From: CAIMUX01 sp964473865
Lineage (GTDB): Bacteria > Eisenbacteria > RBG-16-71-46 > CAIMUX01
Direction of reading: 5' to 3'
Assembly (NCBI GenBank): GCA_964473865.1
Contig: CAYYQN010000006.1
Coordinates: forward strand, 1-64,000
Length of the DNA: 64,000 nt
In this document: positions 37,418 to 46,177 of the stretch, one piece after another
Layout: every line of letters begins with the position of its first letter
Position numbering within the stretch: position 1 is the stretch's first letter
Notes under the pieces: model-generated
Told to the model about the DNA's origin: nothing
Seen by the model: the letters and a program-made list of their open reading frames with translations, nothing else
The model's database searches: none
Position numbers and translations under genes: made by a program

Positions 37418-37438
37418 CAGCCTGCCGAATGCGTGACG

Positions 37439-37475
37439 AGCGAAGGGCGGACCGGCCTGTGGTCCGCCCTTCGCT
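37439..37475 (+). terminator. Rho-independent terminator
   Basis: A 15-bp perfect stem (AGCGAAGGGCGGACC with its complement), 7-nt loop GGCCTGT, followed by GCTCTTT. It lies 22 nt after the stop of the Cys-repeat gene. Confidence 0.85.
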
Positions 37476-37687
37476 GCTCTTTGGATCCGCATCCAGCCGC
37501 TGGCCGGTAGCGTTGCGGCCCTGATCCGTTCTGGATCGGGGCCGCCTTGACATCCGGGTCGCCCTGTCGTCTGGGCCGTTCGGTCGTCGAGGAACGGTCT
37601 TCGTCGAGTGGCCTGATCGCACGAACCCGATTGCAGCAATCGGTCGCTCGAGTCTAGATCTCGAATCCGGCCGGCCGGGCCAATCTC

Positions 37688-38410
37688 CTAGGAACGGCGC
37701 TTCCGCGCGACGATCGCCGTACCCGCCAAGCCGATTCCCAGCAGCAGCAGCGTTGCGGGCTCCGGCACCGGAGGTATTCCGCCTCCCTGGGTATCGGGAA
37801 CCAGCAGGTGAAACTGCACCGACCCATCCGAGGCGGGGTCCGACGGATCGATGTCCTCGGCGGTCAGACCCGAGTTCCAGGCTGCGTTCGGACCGAGACC
37901 GCCGGCGTTGCCGTCCTTGGAGTAGAAGTCGCCCCAGACCGGCACTCGCCAGGTATCGAACGAGATGTGCGTTTGCAGTCCGTTCGCGCCATCGAACTTC
38001 AGTCCGAAGATCGAGCCGGGCATGTTCGGGTTGCTGCCGCCCGCGCTCCAGGTGTCGAGCTGAACCGCGTCGAAATCCCCGGACTCGTTCAGCAGGTCTT
38101 CGAGGGTGAAGGTGCTGGACACTTCGAGGATGAAGTGGCTCGTCTCTCCGACCGGGTGGCTGAAGTCGTAGGCGTAGTTCCAGGAACCATCTCCGTTCTG
38201 CGTAACCAGCCAGGAGATCGTGGTCGGACCGTTGGCGATCCAGTTTCCGGTCCCTTGGATCCCGCCGGTGGCGCTCGACAGAAGTCCGCTGAAGGCCTCG
38301 GCCCGGTCGGCGGCAGATCCAGCTATCACCATGCAAAAGATAAGGATAGCGGCGCCGATTCGAAGCCCTTCGCCGATCCCGTTTCCGGTGTTCAGAACCT
38401 TGCGCATCAT
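37688..38410 (-). CDS. PEP-CTERM sorted exported protein
   Basis: A 240-residue exported protein. An N-terminal signal region (hydrophobic residues about 18-32) precedes a beta-rich, glycine/serine/asparagine-rich domain. The C-terminus is a textbook PEP-CTERM: VPEPATLLLLGIGLAG, a short helix and the basic end ARKRRS. Such proteins are cleaved by exosortase and attached to or released at the cell surface, often with exopolysaccharide. No exosortase gene is visible here. The chosen ATG is the first of two adjacent ones, with GGAG 5 nt upstream. It lies 87 nt downstream of the CPBP-like gene on the same strand. Confidence 0.85.
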   Translation of the reverse strand: MMRKVLNTGNGIGEGLRIGAAILIFCMVIAGSAADRAEAFSGLLSSATGGIQGTGNWIANGPTTISWLVTQNGDGSWNYAYDFSHPVGETSHFILEVSSTFTLEDLLNESGDFDAVQLDTWSAGGSNPNMPGSIFGLKFDGANGLQTHISFDTWRVPVWGDFYSKDGNAGGLGPNAAWNSGLTAEDIDPSDPASDGSVQFHLLVPDTQGGGIPPVPEPATLLLLGIGLAGTAIVARKRRS

Positions 38411-38497
38411 TGAGACTCCGTTTTGACAGTGGTATCGGTTGCAGATGTCCTTCCCCTCATGGTACAACAGCTGCGAGTTCCCAAATAGCGAAAAATG

Positions 38498-39337
38498 CTA
38501 GAATCCCGGGACGCGCATTCCGGGATAGTAGAAGTGGAGAATTGCGGCGACGAGGAACAGATCCACGATCAAGTGTACGGTCAAGACCCAGATGAGGGAT
38601 CGCGAGCCTTCGTACATGGCCCCCTGGGTGAGAGCGAAGAGGTAGACGACCAGAGGGCCGATCCCGGTAAACGCCATGGTGTAGAGCACGGAGGTGTAGA
38701 CAACGGCCTGGGCGGCGTTTGCGACGCGGCGGGGGTACATCGTTCGCAGGATTCCGTAGACGGTGTTGATGAAGAACAGCTCGTCCCAGATGCCCACCAG
38801 ATTGATGCCCAGGATCAGGCGGCGAATCTCGCCGTCGTCCGGCGCGGCCTGCAGGACCCAGTGAGTCGGCATCCAGGGATTGATGCGGAAGAACCAGAGC
38901 TGCAGGACTCCCAGCGCCAGGGGGAACGAGACGCCCACGTACACCAGGTCCCGCCAGCGCAGGCGCCGCGGGAGGAACCGCCAGGCAACGACTCCGGGGT
39001 CCGAGCGACGCAGCAGCAGCGCCGGGAGGAGGATGGCGGCCAGGAAGCACAGTCCCAGGGCGATCATGTGGCGGGTGTCGGTGCCGGTTCGAATCGGGGC
39101 CAGGCCCAGCAGGACCGCCAGACCGAGCAGCACTCCCATCCGCCGTCGAAAGGCCGGATCCGGGTCGCGCAGGACCAGGGCGAGGGCTCCCAGCCAGGGA
39201 AGCGCGCCGAAGAGGGTCGGCACCCCAAGGCTCGCAAATACCTCCCCGTGTCGCTGGCGCAAGGGCACGAGGCAGATGAACGCCAGGCAGAACAGGAGGA
39301 GGGCCGCAAGGCGGCGTTTCGGCTGCCGGCTGAGCAT
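38498..39337 (-). CDS. CPBP-like integral membrane protein (putative intramembrane protease)
   Basis: A 279-residue protein with about eight predicted membrane helices. The last helices carry IWDELFFINTVYGILR and LTVHLIVDLF, which resemble the EExxxR and HxxxD/N motifs of the CPBP/Abi glutamic intramembrane protease family. The first Glu of EE is Asp here, so catalytic activity is uncertain. No Shine-Dalgarno precedes the ATG; TATTCT 6 nt upstream on the minus strand could act as the -10 of a leaderless transcript. Its neighbour is a PEP-CTERM protein, so a role in surface protein processing is possible but unproven. Confidence 0.55.
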   Translation of the reverse strand: MLSRQPKRRLAALLLFCLAFICLVPLRQRHGEVFASLGVPTLFGALPWLGALALVLRDPDPAFRRRMGVLLGLAVLLGLAPIRTGTDTRHMIALGLCFLAAILLPALLLRRSDPGVVAWRFLPRRLRWRDLVYVGVSFPLALGVLQLWFFRINPWMPTHWVLQAAPDDGEIRRLILGINLVGIWDELFFINTVYGILRTMYPRRVANAAQAVVYTSVLYTMAFTGIGPLVVYLFALTQGAMYEGSRSLIWVLTVHLIVDLFLVAAILHFYYPGMRVPGF

Positions 39338-39415
39338 GCCGGGAGAATAGCCTCGCGAATCGGGCGTCTGCTATCGTCCCGATGGTGCGGCCCGACGTGG
39401 GAGGAACCTGAGGAC

Positions 39416-39499
39416 ATGAGCGACGGCGCGAATCTCGACGGGTCCGGGGATGTCGGATCCACGGGCGGGGCCGATCCCGGCGAGCGGTGGTGCGGGTGA
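39416..39499 (+). CDS. Putative 27-residue ORF coupled to the glycosyltransferase gene
   Basis: ATG at 39416 opens a 27-codon frame rich in Gly and Asp (begins MSDGANLDGSG, ends ERWCG). GAGGAAC lies upstream. Its TGA overlaps the GTG of the following gene in the arrangement GTGA (39496-39499), which is typical of translational coupling. It may be a real small peptide or an upstream ORF that controls initiation of the membrane glycosyltransferase. Confidence 0.35.
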   Translation: MSDGANLDGSGDVGSTGGADPGERWCG

Positions 39500-41730
39500 G
39501 TCGCCCGCGGCGCTTCTTCCTCTTCTTCTGCGTGGCGCACGCGATCCTGGCCGCGCTTCTGGCGGTGCCCGGCTACCTCGCCATTGACGAGGTGATCTAC
39601 CACTGGATGGCGCTGGACGCGCCCCAACCCGGCGGACTCGCTGTCGAGACTTACTACTCGGAGTTCCCCTCGCCGGAGTACACGCACAACTTCCTGCCGG
39701 TCCACCGCGGGCGCACGGCGCCGCAGTACCCGTATCTCACGGGTTTCCTAGCCGCTCCGCTGGTGCGCGCATTCGGATTCACCGGACTGATCCTGCTCAA
39801 TTTCGTGGCCTTTCCCCTGCTCTTGGGGTTGACCTGGAAGCTGGCGCGTCTGCTCTTCGCCAGTGAACGGATCGCAGGGCTGGCCTGCGGTCTGCTCGTG
39901 TTCGGGGGATACGCCTGGGAGTACTCGCTGGCCGCGTGGCCCCAAGTGGTGTCGGTCCTTCTTGGAGCGGCGAGTCTCTACTTCTGCGCGCGGGCTCTGT
40001 CGGCGGCGGACCGGCGCGCGCGACTTCGTTGGGCGGGGCTGGCCGGACTCGTGGCTGGGCTCAGTCTGGGGATTCGCATCGACAACGGGACACTCCTGGT
40101 GGCGTTGCTTCTGGTCTTTCTGTTTGCGTGTCCTTGGCGTCCGCGGGAAGCCGCGGCGCTGGCGCTCGGTTGCCTTCCGGGCCTGTCGCTCCTGGCGTTG
40201 ACAAACTCGTGGAAGTTCGGGACCTGGTCGCCGTTCAGCTATGGTCCGGACAACCGGACCAAGGTCTCCTCCCTGCCGGCCCCTCTGCTGGGAGCGTTGG
40301 GATTGGGGACGGTGGTGCTCTGGGTTCTGACCCGGCGACGCGCCTGGTTCTGGACCCGCCGGCATGTCCGCACGTTGGCCGGCGGGGCGGTCTTGTTGCT
40401 GGCGCTTCCTCTCAGCGTGCCTTCCACACGGGCCACGATGGCGAAGTTCTCCGGCAACCTAAACAGCAAGTACATCGATGCCTCGAGCCTCGATCGGGCC
40501 TACGAGGGCGCGGGACTCCGGCGTGCTCCCGGAGGCGGGCTCGTATACCTGGAATCTCTGAAGAAGGCCTGGCTGCAGCAGATGCCGTGGCTGGCGGTGC
40601 TGGTGGTGCCCGTCCTGGCGCTCGGATCGGGCGGGGTGCGGCGACGTTTGCTGGACGTGTCGGGTGCGTTGAGCGCGACAGGCGGTGCGGGCGGCGCAAA
40701 GGCGACGGTCGACCCGACCGCGAGGCGCGGGCCGAGCGCGCCGGACCGGGCGGAGCCGGCGCGCGTCGCTGGAACCGGCGAACGCCCGAACACTCCGCAC
40801 AGCCCGAGCGAGGGATCAGGGCTCTCCAAGCCGCGAACCGAGCGGACACCTGCGCCGGTCCTCTCGGCCCTCGCTCCCCTTGCGTCGATCGCTCTGTTGC
40901 TCCTGCCCGTGCTCACGCTGGTGGCGCTGATGGCCCTGGCCAAGTTCCACGGGGGCCTGGCCCTGAACCAGCGTTACCTTCTTCCATCGCTGCCGTTCGT
41001 GTCGCTGCTCGGAGCTTGGACCCTGGACCGGTTGGTCCTGGCCGGGATGCGCTGGCCTCGACCGGTCTGGGCCGGTTCACTGGCGGTTCTGATCCTGGGG
41101 AGTCTTCTGTTTCTGGTGTGGCGAGTCGTACCTCGGGCCGACCAGCAGGACCTGCTGCTCATGCGCTGGCCGCTGCTCCTGGCTGCTCTCGTGGCGTTGG
41201 GGAGTCTGCTGGTGGTCTTTGCCCGCGGAAGGGCGCGGAGCCTCGCCGGCCGAGGGCTTGGGGTCGTGCTGGTGGCGGCGGTCGCCTGGTCGTTTGCCGT
41301 CTCCTTTCTCTACGATCTGCCCCGGCACCGCCGGCAGCGGATTTCCAACCTGGAGGTGGCTCGGGTCGTGAAGGCGCTGATCCCCCCGGGCGCGGCCTTC
41401 TTCAGTGCCCCGTACCTGGACCCGTTCTACGCCCTCGTGGAGGTGCCCGAGGTGCGCCTGCTCTTTCCCGACCGCGACCAGTTCCGCGACTTTCCGGCCC
41501 TGGTCGATTTCCACCTCCAGGCCGGGCGGCCGGTCTACGGCGTGTTTCGGTTCAGTGATTGGCAGCGGTTGATGAAGGGCGTGCTGGCCGGCAAGGAGTC
41601 CACGCCCGTCTACACATTCCGGGAGCGCTACGACCGCGGGCCGGTGCTGGTCCCGCTCGGACCGGGCATGGTGCTGCCGGTGAATACCCACACGAGCTTC
41701 GTCCTGGCGCGAATCGAGACCGGAAAGTGA
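39496..41730 (+). CDS. GT39-like membrane glycosyltransferase
   Basis: A 744-residue membrane protein with about 11-13 predicted helices. The first periplasmic loop contains IDEVIYHWMA, an acidic pair in the place of the catalytic Asp/Glu of GT-C enzymes (PMT/ArnT type). A low-complexity Arg/Pro/Ala-rich insert (about residues 395-455) interrupts the helices, and a soluble C-terminal domain follows. Such enzymes move sugars from polyprenyl-phosphate carriers to protein, lipid or polysaccharide outside the membrane. Three in-frame GTGs are possible starts (39487, 39490, 39496). The last is preferred because it overlaps the stop of the small upstream ORF. Confidence 0.75.
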   Translation: MSRPRRFFLFFCVAHAILAALLAVPGYLAIDEVIYHWMALDAPQPGGLAVETYYSEFPSPEYTHNFLPVHRGRTAPQYPYLTGFLAAPLVRAFGFTGLILLNFVAFPLLLGLTWKLARLLFASERIAGLACGLLVFGGYAWEYSLAAWPQVVSVLLGAASLYFCARALSAADRRARLRWAGLAGLVAGLSLGIRIDNGTLLVALLLVFLFACPWRPREAAALALGCLPGLSLLALTNSWKFGTWSPFSYGPDNRTKVSSLPAPLLGALGLGTVVLWVLTRRRAWFWTRRHVRTLAGGAVLLLALPLSVPSTRATMAKFSGNLNSKYIDASSLDRAYEGAGLRRAPGGGLVYLESLKKAWLQQMPWLAVLVVPVLALGSGGVRRRLLDVSGALSATGGAGGAKATVDPTARRGPSAPDRAEPARVAGTGERPNTPHSPSEGSGLSKPRTERTPAPVLSALAPLASIALLLLPVLTLVALMALAKFHGGLALNQRYLLPSLPFVSLLGAWTLDRLVLAGMRWPRPVWAGSLAVLILGSLLFLVWRVVPRADQQDLLLMRWPLLLAALVALGSLLVVFARGRARSLAGRGLGVVLVAAVAWSFAVSFLYDLPRHRRQRISNLEVARVVKALIPPGAAFFSAPYLDPFYALVEVPEVRLLFPDRDQFRDFPALVDFHLQAGRPVYGVFRFSDWQRLMKGVLAGKESTPVYTFRERYDRGPVLVPLGPGMVLPVNTHTSFVLARIETGK

Positions 41731-41946
41731 AGCCCGACCCGGCCGGTGTGCTGGGGGCGCGCCTCGTCCGCCGATCCGAGCGATGCATCGCCCGCACGGG
41801 AAGCCGCTGCCCGCAACCTCCCGGAGGTGCGGTGCCGGCGAGGGCAGATCGGGCGAGGACTCCGAAGGGGTGCGGTCCTGGCACTGGGAAAGGGAACAGG
41901 GGATGGACGGGGCCCCGAAGGGCCTGAAGGCCCCGAAGGCTACGCC

Positions 41947-43836
41947 CTACTTCAACCGGATCACCAACTCGTGGATCTCGTCGCGGGTGGTGACTTCCAT
42001 CGGCAGCTTGAGCTTCTGGAAGACCCGCATCATCGGCTTGTTCTCGACCAGAACCTCGGCGGTCAGGGAGTGCAGCCCCTCGCGCTTGGCCAGGTAGACG
42101 AGGTACTGGAGCAGCTCCGTCCCCACGCCCTGGTTCTGGTACTCGTCCCGCACGGTGAAGGCCACGTTGGCGCCGAGGCTCTCTTCGTCGAGGTAGTACT
42201 CGGCCAGGCCGATCACGAACTCCTGCCCGTCCTGGTCCACCGTGGCCAGGATCACCATCTCCTTCGTGTAGTCGATGACCGTGTACTCCTGCAGCGCCTC
42301 ATGCGGCATCTCCTTGCGCACGGTCATGAAGCGCGTGTACATCGAGCGGTCGGAGAGCGAGTAGAAGAACTCCTTGAGCCCCGGCTCGTCCGTGATCTTG
42401 ACCGGCCGGAGCATCGTGGCCAGGCCGGTGCGCGTGGTCTTGCGCGACTCCAGGTGCTCGGGATACTCGCCGGCTTTCCCGGGGATGAATGCCTGGTCCT
42501 TGTAGATCAGGTTGAGTTCCTTGGCCTGCCAGATCAGCCAGGAGCGGAAACGCGGGTGGGCGATGGAGATCAATGCCATGGCGCGTTCGCGGATGTTCTT
42601 GCCGTGCAGATGGGCGATGCCGTACTCGGTGACGACGTAGTGGATGTCACCTCGGTTCAGGGTCACGCCGGCTCCTTGTTTGACGAACGGCACGATCCGC
42701 GACACCTCGCCCTTCTCGGCGGTGGCCTGCAGCGCGAGAATCGACGTTCCGCCCTTGGAAAGGACCGCGCCGCGCATGAAGTCGGCCTGCCCGCCGATCC
42801 CGCTGTAGAACGTCGTCCCGATCGACTCGGCGGTGGCCTGGCCGGTCAAATCGATCTCCATGGCCGAGTTGATGGCCACGATCTTCTCGTGGGAGGCGAT
42901 GACCAGAGGGTCGTTGGTGTACTCGATGCTCCGGAACTCGATGGCCGGGTTGTCGGCGATGAAGTCGTAGGTCGATTGGTGCCCCATGCAGAACGAAGTC
43001 ACCGCCTTGCCTCGATTCACGGTCTTCTGCGAGTTGTCGATCACTCCTTTCTGCATCAGCTCCGCGATTCCGTCGGAGAACAACTCGGTGTGCACGCCCA
43101 GGTGCTTCTTGCGCCCTAACGCCGAGAGAACCGCGTTGGGAATGCTGCCGTAGCCGGCCTGGATCGTGTCGCCGTCTTCCACGATTCGCGCCACGTAGCT
43201 GCCGATCCGGCGGGCGATCTCGTCCGGGACGTTGGCCTCGAACTCCAGCAGCGGTTCCTCGTGGACCACGGCGAAGTCGATCTTGTCGAGATGCAGGAAC
43301 CCGTCTCCGTACACGCGTGGCATCCGGGGGTTGACCTGGGCCACCACCATGGCGGCGCTCTCCACGGCCGCCTTCACGATGTCGACGCTCAGACCCAGGC
43401 TGAAGTAGCCGTGCTCATCCGGCAGCGAGACCTGGATCAGCGCCACATCGATCGGAACGAGGCGGCGTCGCAACAAGGCCGGAACCTGGGAGAGGAAGAT
43501 CGGCGTGTAGTCCGCGAGGCCCCGATTGACCAGGGTGCGGGTGTTGTTTCCGATGAAAAAGGAGTTGTACCGCATGTGCGGACGAAGCCGGTCGTCGTTG
43601 TAGGGAGCGACCCCCAGAGTCCAGACCTGAAGAATCTCGGTGTCGAAGATCGTCTTCGGGTTCCGGCGGACGTATTCGGTGAGGGCGGCCATCAGATGTT
43701 GCGGCTCGGCGCACGCGGTGCCGAGGAAGATCCGATCGCCGGGGCGGATGTTGGCGAAGATCCGCTCTTCGGGGACGAACTTGTCGGGGAAGTCCCGCTG
43801 GAAACGCGCCAGCGCTTCCCGGCGTGTCGAAGGCAT
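41947..43836 (-). CDS. Acetyl-CoA hydrolase/transferase fused to GNAT acetyltransferase domain
   Basis: A 629-residue two-domain protein. Residues about 1-430 form a class-I CoA-transferase/acetyl-CoA hydrolase: GTACAEPQ, YNDDRLRPHMRYNSFFIGNNTR, the active-site-region FRSIEYTNDP and GIGGQADFMRGA. Residues about 455-629 form a GNAT domain with VRDEYQNQGVGTELLQYLV, the acetyl-CoA P-loop. Proteins of this layout exist in anaerobes and Deltaproteobacteria. The first domain likely interconverts acetyl-CoA and acetate; the second may acetylate it or a partner protein. The Shine-Dalgarno GAGGTAAACG is good. It follows the acylating aldehyde dehydrogenase by 56 nt, in the same operon. Confidence 0.88.
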   Translation of the reverse strand: MPSTRREALARFQRDFPDKFVPEERIFANIRPGDRIFLGTACAEPQHLMAALTEYVRRNPKTIFDTEILQVWTLGVAPYNDDRLRPHMRYNSFFIGNNTRTLVNRGLADYTPIFLSQVPALLRRRLVPIDVALIQVSLPDEHGYFSLGLSVDIVKAAVESAAMVVAQVNPRMPRVYGDGFLHLDKIDFAVVHEEPLLEFEANVPDEIARRIGSYVARIVEDGDTIQAGYGSIPNAVLSALGRKKHLGVHTELFSDGIAELMQKGVIDNSQKTVNRGKAVTSFCMGHQSTYDFIADNPAIEFRSIEYTNDPLVIASHEKIVAINSAMEIDLTGQATAESIGTTFYSGIGGQADFMRGAVLSKGGTSILALQATAEKGEVSRIVPFVKQGAGVTLNRGDIHYVVTEYGIAHLHGKNIRERAMALISIAHPRFRSWLIWQAKELNLIYKDQAFIPGKAGEYPEHLESRKTTRTGLATMLRPVKITDEPGLKEFFYSLSDRSMYTRFMTVRKEMPHEALQEYTVIDYTKEMVILATVDQDGQEFVIGLAEYYLDEESLGANVAFTVRDEYQNQGVGTELLQYLVYLAKREGLHSLTAEVLVENKPMMRVFQKLKLPMEVTTRDEIHELVIRLK

Positions 43837-43892
43837 CGTTTACCTCATGCGCGGGGGCGGAGCGACCCGCCGCCCGGGAATGGCGCCGGAGC

Positions 43893-45320
43893 TCAGTAGT
43901 TCCGGTTGTACAGCTCGCGGATGCGGTCGCCATCGACCGCGGGGTCGAGCCAGGTGTCGCGCGGGATGTCGAGCCAGCGCAGATTCGGCCGCATGCGCGC
44001 CACCCGGTGGATGTTGAGCAGATGATCAATCGTGATGTTGTCGGTGGTGACATTTCCCGCGCCGGTGCCGCAGGCCAGGGTGAGGGAGGGCGGGGGGTGA
44101 TTGAAGATGCCGCCGAGGGCGCCCTCGGTGGTCGGGGTGTTGACCAGGATGCGGGCCGCATCCATCCCCGCGAAGTCCGTGACCACGGACTCGTCGTTGG
44201 CATAGAGCCCCAGGGTGTGGCCGATCCCGCCCAGACGGGTGATCGCCCGGCAGACGGCCAGCGCTTCGGCGTAGTCCGGCACCCGGTACCAGGCGAGGAC
44301 GGGGGCCAGGATTTCGTAGGACAGCGGGTGCTCGCGCCCCACGCCGTCCGGCTCGGCTATCAGCAGCCTCGTGCGGGGCGGGACCTCGATCCCGGCCCGG
44401 GCGGCGATCTGCTCCGCCTGCTGCCCAACGATGTCGGGTCGCATGTTCCCGTTCGCGGCGTCATAGCAGATCGCCCCCAGGCGAAGCATCTCTTCCCGGG
44501 TGCAGAAGTACGCGCCGTGCTCGACGAATAACGGTCGCAGGCGAAAGTCGACTTCCGGCTCGACGACCACCGCCTGTTCGCTGGCGCAGACGGTGCCGTT
44601 GTCGAACGTCTTGGAGTGGACGATCATCTTGGCGGCGAACGGCAGGTCGGCGCTCTGGTGGATGAAGACCGGTACGTTTCCCGGGCCGACCCCCAGGGTC
44701 GGGGTTCCGGACAGCTGCGCCCGGCGCACGATGCCGCTGGTGCCGGTGGCGAGGATGAGCGCCAACCGCCGATGCTGCATCAGGGCGTCGAGGTACTGCA
44801 CCTGCGCCTTGTGCAGGATCTGGATGCAGTCAACCGGAGCGCCGGCCGCCACCGCCGCCTCGTGGAGGATCCGCACCGTCTCCTGGCAGCACTTCCGCGC
44901 CCCTCGGTGGGGACTGAAGATGACCGGATTGCGCGTCTTCAGGCAGATGAGCGATTTGAAGATCGTCGTCGACGTGGGGTTGGTGACCGGCGTCAAGGCG
45001 AGGATCGGCCCGATGGGCTGGGCGATTTCGGTGATCCCTCGGTCGGGGTCATGAGAGAGGACTCCCACGGTGCGCTGGCGCCGGATGTGCTCGTGGATCA
45101 AGAGGCTCGCCCAGGCGTTCTTGGCCACCTTGTGCTCGATCCGTCCCATGCCGGTTTCGTCGAAGGCAAGCAGAGCCAAGGTGATGCGTGCGTCGAACGC
45201 GGCCTTGAATACGGCCGCCACCACCCGGTCGACCAGGTCCTGGTCGAAGGTACGGAGAATCTCGGCCGCGGCGCGGGCGCGGGCGAGGAGATCCTCAGCG
45301 TGCGTTTCGAACTGGTTCAT
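43893..45320 (-). CDS. CoA-acylating aldehyde dehydrogenase
   Basis: A 475-residue NAD-dependent aldehyde dehydrogenase of the acetylating type (like the N-terminal half of AdhE). Markers are TPVTNPTSTTIFK, LATGTSGIVRRAQLSGTPTLGVGPGNVPVF, the catalytic Cys in FDNGTVCASEQAV, and TPTTEGALGGI. It interconverts acetyl-CoA plus NADH and acetaldehyde plus CoA. No alcohol dehydrogenase domain is fused or adjacent. With the CoA transferase downstream and pyruvate:ferredoxin oxidoreductase nearby it completes an acetyl-CoA overflow module. The start was set at the ATG before MNQFETHAEDLL; the open frame continues 60 codons upstream without family similarity. Confidence 0.9.
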   Translation of the reverse strand: MNQFETHAEDLLARARAAAEILRTFDQDLVDRVVAAVFKAAFDARITLALLAFDETGMGRIEHKVAKNAWASLLIHEHIRRQRTVGVLSHDPDRGITEIAQPIGPILALTPVTNPTSTTIFKSLICLKTRNPVIFSPHRGARKCCQETVRILHEAAVAAGAPVDCIQILHKAQVQYLDALMQHRRLALILATGTSGIVRRAQLSGTPTLGVGPGNVPVFIHQSADLPFAAKMIVHSKTFDNGTVCASEQAVVVEPEVDFRLRPLFVEHGAYFCTREEMLRLGAICYDAANGNMRPDIVGQQAEQIAARAGIEVPPRTRLLIAEPDGVGREHPLSYEILAPVLAWYRVPDYAEALAVCRAITRLGGIGHTLGLYANDESVVTDFAGMDAARILVNTPTTEGALGGIFNHPPPSLTLACGTGAGNVTTDNITIDHLLNIHRVARMRPNLRWLDIPRDTWLDPAVDGDRIRELYNRNY

Positions 45321-45569
45321 GGTTCCCGCGAGGCTAGCACGCGAGTCAAAGGCGGGCAACGGATGCGGAAGCGCACCCCGCTCCGGGTCCGGGAGAGGAT
45401 GCCGAAGGGCCCGCGGTACCCTTGGTCGTTGCGGCAGGCCCTGAGTGCGGCTACCGTCTCCCAGGACACTACCGGCTCTCCGGACACCGCTCCGCCGCAC
45501 GCACCCCGCGCTTGCGTCCGGCCGGGCTCCGAGGTACCAGCACCGGCGCCGCCAGAAGGGAAGGATGTC

Positions 45570-46139
45570 GTGACCGAATTCCTGGACGTGCTGAAGACGC
45601 GTCGTTCCATCCGCTCATACACCGCCGATCCGGTCAGCGAAGACGACCTTCGTGACCTCATCGCGCTCGCCGTGATGGCGCCGACCGGCATGAATTCCCA
45701 GCCGTGGTCGTTCAGTGTGGTTACCGACCGGGAGGTGATGCGGCAACTGAACTCCAACGTCGTGGAGATGCTCCGGGGTCCCGAGGTGAAGAAGCTCCTG
45801 GCGAACGAGGGGCTGAGGGAGATCTTCGAACGGCCCGACTTCGACATCTTCTACAACGCACCGGCCCTGATCGCGATATCGGGTGATCGGAAGGCGCCCA
45901 CGGCCCAGATCGATTGCCAGCTCGCCGCCGAGAACTTGTTCCTCGCCGCGCACGCGCGCGGGTTGGGGACCTGCTACATGGGGTTTCTCCTGATGGCGGG
46001 GGAGAACCCCGAAGTCCGGCGGCTGCTGCGCGTGCCCGAAGGGCACAACCTGCTGGCCGCCGCGGTCATCGGTCATCCCGACCGGCATCCCGAAGGACTG
46101 CCGGATCGCCGGCCGGCGGTCATCGAGTGGATCCGGTAG
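45570..46139 (+). CDS. Nitroreductase family flavoprotein
   Basis: A 189-residue FMN-dependent reductase. It begins TEFLDVLKTRRSIRSYTADPV, the N-terminal FMN-phosphate-binding RRSxRxY motif, and has APTGMNSQPWSF and the C-terminal GLGTCYMGFLL. The start is GTG, preceded by AAGGGAAGG. Members reduce nitro compounds, quinones or enals with NAD(P)H or ferredoxin-derived electrons; the substrate is not predictable. It is divergent from the aldehyde dehydrogenase operon and may be cotranscribed with the radical SAM gene 38 nt downstream. Confidence 0.85.
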   Translation: MTEFLDVLKTRRSIRSYTADPVSEDDLRDLIALAVMAPTGMNSQPWSFSVVTDREVMRQLNSNVVEMLRGPEVKKLLANEGLREIFERPDFDIFYNAPALIAISGDRKAPTAQIDCQLAAENLFLAAHARGLGTCYMGFLLMAGENPEVRRLLRVPEGHNLLAAAVIGHPDRHPEGLPDRRPAVIEWIR

Positions 46140-46177
46140 GGGCGGCCGCGACCGGGTGAGCGGGCGAGGGAGCCGTC

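Noticed and set aside
37547..37552. TTGACA in the convergent gap after the Cys-repeat gene
   Set aside because: No -10 at any reasonable spacing and no gene downstream on that strand.
38423..38428. TTGACA on the plus strand before the PEP-CTERM gene
   Set aside because: It points away from the minus-strand gene and has no -10 partner.
41911..41939. Direct repeat GGCCCCGAAGG spaced 18 bp, between convergent genes
   Set aside because: Could form only a short GGGCC-TGAA-GGCCC hairpin without T-tract; too weak to call a terminator.
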